Positions 60,804 through 64,000 of a stretch of DNA of 64,000 nt are shown here, one piece after another (positions within the stretch are counted from its first letter, which is position 1; each line of letters begins with the position of its first letter). A program made the position numbers and the translations under genes. Under the pieces are notes generated by a model. The model worked only from the letters and a program-made list of their open reading frames with translations, was not told the DNA's origin and made no database searches. The DNA is from Candidatus Hamiltonella defensa 5AT (Acyrthosiphon pisum) (GTDB lineage: Bacteria; Pseudomonadota; Gammaproteobacteria; Enterobacterales; Enterobacteriaceae): positions 1,476,006 through 1,540,005 of the forward strand of contig NC_012751.1 of NCBI RefSeq assembly GCF_000021705.1. The letters run 5' to 3'.

Positions 60804-61832
60804 ATGTCAAAAATTATCCCCAATATTGTCGTGAGTATGCCCACTCAGTTATTTACGCTAAGACGAAAATTTCAGGCATGTTCAAACGGCAAAATCTATA
60901 TCGGTAAAAGCAATACCGATCCAACAATACCAACGAACCAGATTCAAGTGTATATTGAAAACGAAGATGGCTCAACAGTGCCGGTTGCTCAACCCATTAT
61001 GATTAATCACGCCGGGTTCCCGGTTTATAATGGACAAATCGCTAAATTTGTGACAGTCGAAAGCCACTCGATGGCGGTCTATGATAGTGATGGCGCCCAA
61101 CAGTTTTATTTCGCTGACATATTGAAATATGGCCCCAATAGATTTAAAGAACAGGCTGAAAAGTATATTGCGTATATCGAAAAATTAAAAGGAACGACTA
61201 CACAAACGACCGGTGACTCAACAACCGATGTGATGAGCCAAAAAGCCTGTACAGATACTTTTGCGGAAAAAAATTCAAAAGAACCCCTCAAAGCTGGAAG
61301 ACTTAACCTTGAATCCTCAAACGGTGATACGATTTTTAATCTGGGCGGTACAGACGGGTCAGCAGGTTCTGTGTTTGCGTATGTCAAAAATTCAAGAAGA
61401 ACCCAGATTTACGATACAGCCACACAGACCACTTTATTATTTCCACAAAAAAATGGCACGCTGGCAGTAGAGGAAGATACCTATACAAAAACAGAAGTCG
61501 ATGCAAAAATAAATTCAGTAAAATGGACAACAAATAAATTGGCAAATGGTTGGATGAAAGATCCGAATACGGGCATAATTATTCAGTGGGGATATACAAG
61601 TAAAGAAAATATAACAGGGTTTTATTATCCAATTAATTTTCCTACTGCATTTTCTTCAGCTGTATATAGTATAACGACGAGTTCTAAAGCGCATGATACA
61701 CGCGGTCACGCTATGTTTATAGGGATTGCTTATGATGTAACGACAAGGGGATTTAATTATTATGTAAGAAATGTAGTTGATAGACTCGAGAAGTATATGG
61801 ATGGTTATTATTGGATGGCGATAGGAGTATAA
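60804..61832 (+). CDS. Tail fibre with P22-type head-binding domain and a non-tailspike tip
   Basis: 342 residues. The first ~115 match the P22 tailspike head-binding domain (IVVSMPTQLFTLRRKFQACS, NGKIYIGKSNTDPTIPTNQI, VYNGQIAKFVTVESHSMAVY). A linker with TGDSTTDVMSQKACTDTF follows, typical of tail fibres, and the tip (GWMKDPNTGIIIQWGYTS, YWMAIG) is of the gp53-like fibre kind. No beta-helix endorhamnosidase is present, so receptor use differs from P22. ATG 60804 follows AGGGAGAAAGG. Confidence 0.85.
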   Translation: MSKIIPNIVVSMPTQLFTLRRKFQACSNGKIYIGKSNTDPTIPTNQIQVYIENEDGSTVPVAQPIMINHAGFPVYNGQIAKFVTVESHSMAVYDSDGAQQFYFADILKYGPNRFKEQAEKYIAYIEKLKGTTTQTTGDSTTDVMSQKACTDTFAEKNSKEPLKAGRLNLESSNGDTIFNLGGTDGSAGSVFAYVKNSRRTQIYDTATQTTLLFPQKNGTLAVEEDTYTKTEVDAKINSVKWTTNKLANGWMKDPNTGIIIQWGYTSKENITGFYYPINFPTAFSSAVYSITTSSKAHDTRGHAMFIGIAYDVTTRGFNYYVRNVVDRLEKYMDGYYWMAIGV

Positions 61833-61833
61833 A

Positions 61834-62286
61834 ATGGAGACATCATATCGATTTGAAGACCAAATGTATTTTAGTTGCAAGGATGGATTAGGCTGGTTAG
61901 CTGAATCTTTAAAAGATGAATATATAAAAAATGGCAGTTGGGATAGTAGGGCTAAACCTGTGTCTTTCCAAGTCTATGCTGAATATGCACTAGGTAATTC
62001 CCCTGAAGGTAAAATGCTAGGCAGTACTGATGATGGCTATCCGTGCTGGGTTGATATTCCGCCTAAAACAAAGCATCAATTAATCACAGAGGCTGAAGAT
62101 AAAAAAAGCGGGCTAATGCAGGGTGCAAGAGAGGTTATTTCCCCTTTGCAAGATGCGATTGATTTGGAGATGGCAACGCAAGAAGAGACGCAAAAATTGA
62201 CAGCATGGAAGCGATATCGAGTACTGCTTAATCGTCTCGATACCTCAAACGCGCCGGATATTGATTGGCCTAAGAAACCGGAATAA
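61834..62286 (+). CDS. Tail fibre assembly chaperone
   Basis: 150 residues. The C-terminal part (LITEAEDKKSGLMQGAREVI, LTAWKRYRVLLNRLDTSNAP with DIDWPKKP) is the caudoviral tail fibre assembly signature. The N-terminal part MYFSCKDGLGW is also usual in this group. One base after the fibre stop, thus co-expressed. Confidence 0.85.
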   Translation: METSYRFEDQMYFSCKDGLGWLAESLKDEYIKNGSWDSRAKPVSFQVYAEYALGNSPEGKMLGSTDDGYPCWVDIPPKTKHQLITEAEDKKSGLMQGAREVISPLQDAIDLEMATQEETQKLTAWKRYRVLLNRLDTSNAPDIDWPKKPE

Positions 62287-62664
62287 CTGCATCATAAAGA
62301 TATTATCTTAGTGATTGAGTGTGTTGTTAAGTGCGACTAACTTAGCCATAAAAATTTCTTGGTGGTTAAACGAATGCTTAGGGTGGTTTGGTATTAGTTA
62401 ATCCAAAAATTGGAAAATAAACACAGATTAAAAACAGAGCTAAAAGACTTAATGGTTGTTTAGCGAATTATTATGTATAACTTGAAAAATAACATTTTTA
62501 ATGTGATTAGTACAAAGACGCTTAGCTATATTTATTTAGTGGGACGGATTTGGGACAAGTATCCGCAAGTATGATGGATTATCTGTACGTTTCTGAAAGC
62601 ATCTTTTGGCGTGAGAGCGAGGAAAGATGCGGTATATCAATGAATTATAAGGTGAAGCTACTCA
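62287..62664. other. Non-coding right end of the prophage
   Basis: 378 bases without a gene. Contains a GGGAC-rich stretch (62541-62560) and a perfect inverted repeat GCATCTTT/AAAGATGC (62599-62630) close to attR. These may be integrase arm or excisionase sites, or a terminator for late transcription. Confidence 0.4.
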
Positions 62665-62965
62665 CTTCTAAGCCGTAGGTCACTGGTTCGAATCCAGTAG
62701 GGCGTACCAATAAAATCAAGGGGTTACGTAGTTTTGTCTCCTAGGAATTATTTAAAAGTGCCAGATTAGTGACATCGTTTGCCAACGCCTCGTCAATTTT
62801 CTTGGCATGCTCAGTCAGGTGGCTGGGCGAAAGGTGTGCGTAACGACGTACCATTTCGATAGATTCCCAGCCGCCCATTTCCTGCAAAACAGAGAGTGGA
62901 ACACCTGATTGTATCAGCCAACTTGCCCAAGTATGTCTAAGATCATGAAAACGAAAATTTTCTAT
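62665..62965 (+). repeat. Right attachment repeat (attR)
   Basis: Exact copy, as read, of 22798-23098. It holds only the 3' part of the tRNA; the bases before it do not complete a tRNA. It runs into the 3' end of the second integrase. Confidence 0.9.
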
Positions 62966-63886
62966 CCCCGCTTTTTTTAACCCCGTTTTCCAAGCTCTAT
63001 TATCATCAACCCTGAATTTACTCACAAGATCCTGCTTTTCTCCTTCACGGCCTTGGACTGTCTTCTTTCTCACAAAAACCCAACGAGAGTGTCTTCCAAG
63101 TTGCTCTCTCAGAACCCTACAAGCCGTCTCATTAAGGGCAACTCCAATCGCTTTACCTGCCTTTGCTTGCTCCGGATGGATCCACGCCACTTTTCTTTCC
63201 ATATCTATTTGCTGCCATTCTAAATGGATAATATTAGAACGACGTAACCCCGTGGCTAACGCAAAGATCACTATCGGCCTGAAATTTTGATTTACCACTG
63301 AAATCAGTCGATTCGCTTCTTCACGAGATAACCAGCGGACACGCTTATCATTTGGTTTTCGTACTTTTAAATTCAGGGGCTTGGCTAACCATCCCCATTC
63401 ATTGGCGGCAATACGCATGAGACCTCGCATAAAAGACAGATATTGACTGCGAGTAGCGGGTGACACCGCCTTATCATTAAAATCAGGTACTTGATAACCT
63501 GTTTTTAAGGAGGCACGCTTTATTGAGACCCACCGTTGCTGATGTCTGCGATTTTTCATCTCTGAAATCACATGGGTGACTTCATCTTCTGTAATATTTG
63601 ACAAGGACTTTTTTGAAAAATGCAATAAAAAAAATGCAATTTTGGTTTTATCATCATCCAATGATCGCTTATGTTGCTTTTCTTTAATCCATCTCACACA
63701 AGCTTCTTCAAATGTTTTTTGCGGAATTTCTCCGAGTTTATTTTCTCGCCAAGCATTCGATTTTAGTTTATCGTGCAACTCCTGTGCTTCCTTCTTGTCC
63801 GCTGTTCCAAGAGATTGCCTAATTCTTTGGCCGTTTGACGTAACGAAATCACAGTGCCAGATCCCGTACCGCATTTTGATTGACAT
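62741..63886 (-). CDS. int: Second tyrosine-recombinase integrase, of a tandem element
   Basis: 381 residues, same length as the prophage integrase and the same catalytic residues, but clearly diverged over residues 1-307 (e.g. MSIKMRYGIWHCDFVTSNGQ at the start); the last 74 residues are identical. It lies outside the APSE-like prophage and reads toward the attachment repeat, so it should belong to a second integrative element that uses the same tRNA-Arg site and continues past the window. Confidence 0.93.
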   Translation of the reverse strand: MSIKMRYGIWHCDFVTSNGQRIRQSLGTADKKEAQELHDKLKSNAWRENKLGEIPQKTFEEACVRWIKEKQHKRSLDDDKTKIAFFLLHFSKKSLSNITEDEVTHVISEMKNRRHQQRWVSIKRASLKTGYQVPDFNDKAVSPATRSQYLSFMRGLMRIAANEWGWLAKPLNLKVRKPNDKRVRWLSREEANRLISVVNQNFRPIVIFALATGLRRSNIIHLEWQQIDMERKVAWIHPEQAKAGKAIGVALNETACRVLREQLGRHSRWVFVRKKTVQGREGEKQDLVSKFRVDDNRAWKTGLKKAGIENFRFHDLRHTWASWLIQSGVPLSVLQEMGGWESIEMVRRYAHLSPSHLTEHAKKIDEALANDVTNLALLNNS

Positions 63887-64000
63887 ACGAACTGCTCCTT
63901 TTGTCTGCCAACCGCATTCACATTTTCATTGTTGATCGTGCGGCGGATGGATTCAATACAATCTGTTTTTAAGAGGCGATATTCACCTCTTTTCCCATCG
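63763..64000 (-). CDS. xis: Excisionase-like gene of the second element, 5' cut by window
   Basis: The last ~78 codons are visible: DGKRGEYRLLKTDCIESIRR, TINNENVNAVGRQ and LLEQRTRRKHRSCTIN at the end. It aligns with the C-terminal two thirds of the gene at 23875-24243. It overlaps the second integrase by 124 bases, similar to the first pair. Confidence 0.65.
   Translation of the reverse strand, partial: DGKRGEYRLLKTDCIESIRRTINNENVNAVGRQKEQFVCQSKCGTGSGTVISLRQTAKELGNLLEQRTRRKHRSCTIN

Overview
The window looks like a piece of the chromosome of an aphid secondary endosymbiont of the Hamiltonella defensa type (Enterobacterales), carrying a complete integrated APSE-family phage. The evidence is AT-rich enterobacterial housekeeping genes with eroded operons, followed by a P22-like prophage whose cargo site encodes a CdtB-type nuclease toxin. 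A 301-bp direct repeat at the two prophage ends is spaced exactly 39,867 bp apart. That equals the APSE-2 genome length as I remember it; no database was consulted.

Bases 1-22765 are host chromosome: the 3' part of an AcrB-type efflux pump, hha, the 4.5S RNA gene ffs, folA, mutS, barA, metJ, ubiA-ubiC, a secreted glycosidase-like protein, trpS, a LuxR-type regulator, rpe, dam, aroB, aroK, a RIO-type kinase, pta, ackA and two decayed transposase fragments. The enteric aroK-aroB-damX-dam-rpe-gph-trpS operon is recognisable but damX and gph are missing. BarA appears to lack its HAMP linker.

Bases 22766-62965 are the prophage, inserted in the 3' half of tRNA-Arg(TCT). The leftward arm (int, xis, SNF2-type helicase, three antirepressor-like genes, VRR-NUC nuclease, an intein-containing DNA polymerase, DUF2800 and DUF2815 proteins) is transcribed from a PL-like promoter by a LexA-like repressor. 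Inside it sit two divergent DUF1640 genes that share one duplicated promoter, a tRNA-Lys-like gene, and a C4-type structured leader. The rightward arm holds a Cro-like gene, a primase-helicase, a cluster of twelve iteron-like 9-mers that is a good origin candidate, the antiterminator Q, a toxin cassette, a lysis module, and P22-type head, injection and tail genes in the order terminase, portal, scaffold, coat, gp4, gp10, gp26, gp14, gp7, gp20, gp16, fibre.

The toxin cassette lies between Q and lysis, as stx does in lambdoid phages, so it should be expressed with the late genes. It holds three tandem paralogues of a small four-cysteine secreted protein (the first stopped by a nonsense codon), CdtB, and an unrecognised secreted protein. 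No CdtA or CdtC is present. I propose, tentatively, that the small paralogues are B subunits and that the cassette encodes a typhoid-toxin-like assembly.

Beyond the right attachment repeat starts a second integrase and the end of a second excisionase gene, so another element is integrated in tandem at the same tRNA.
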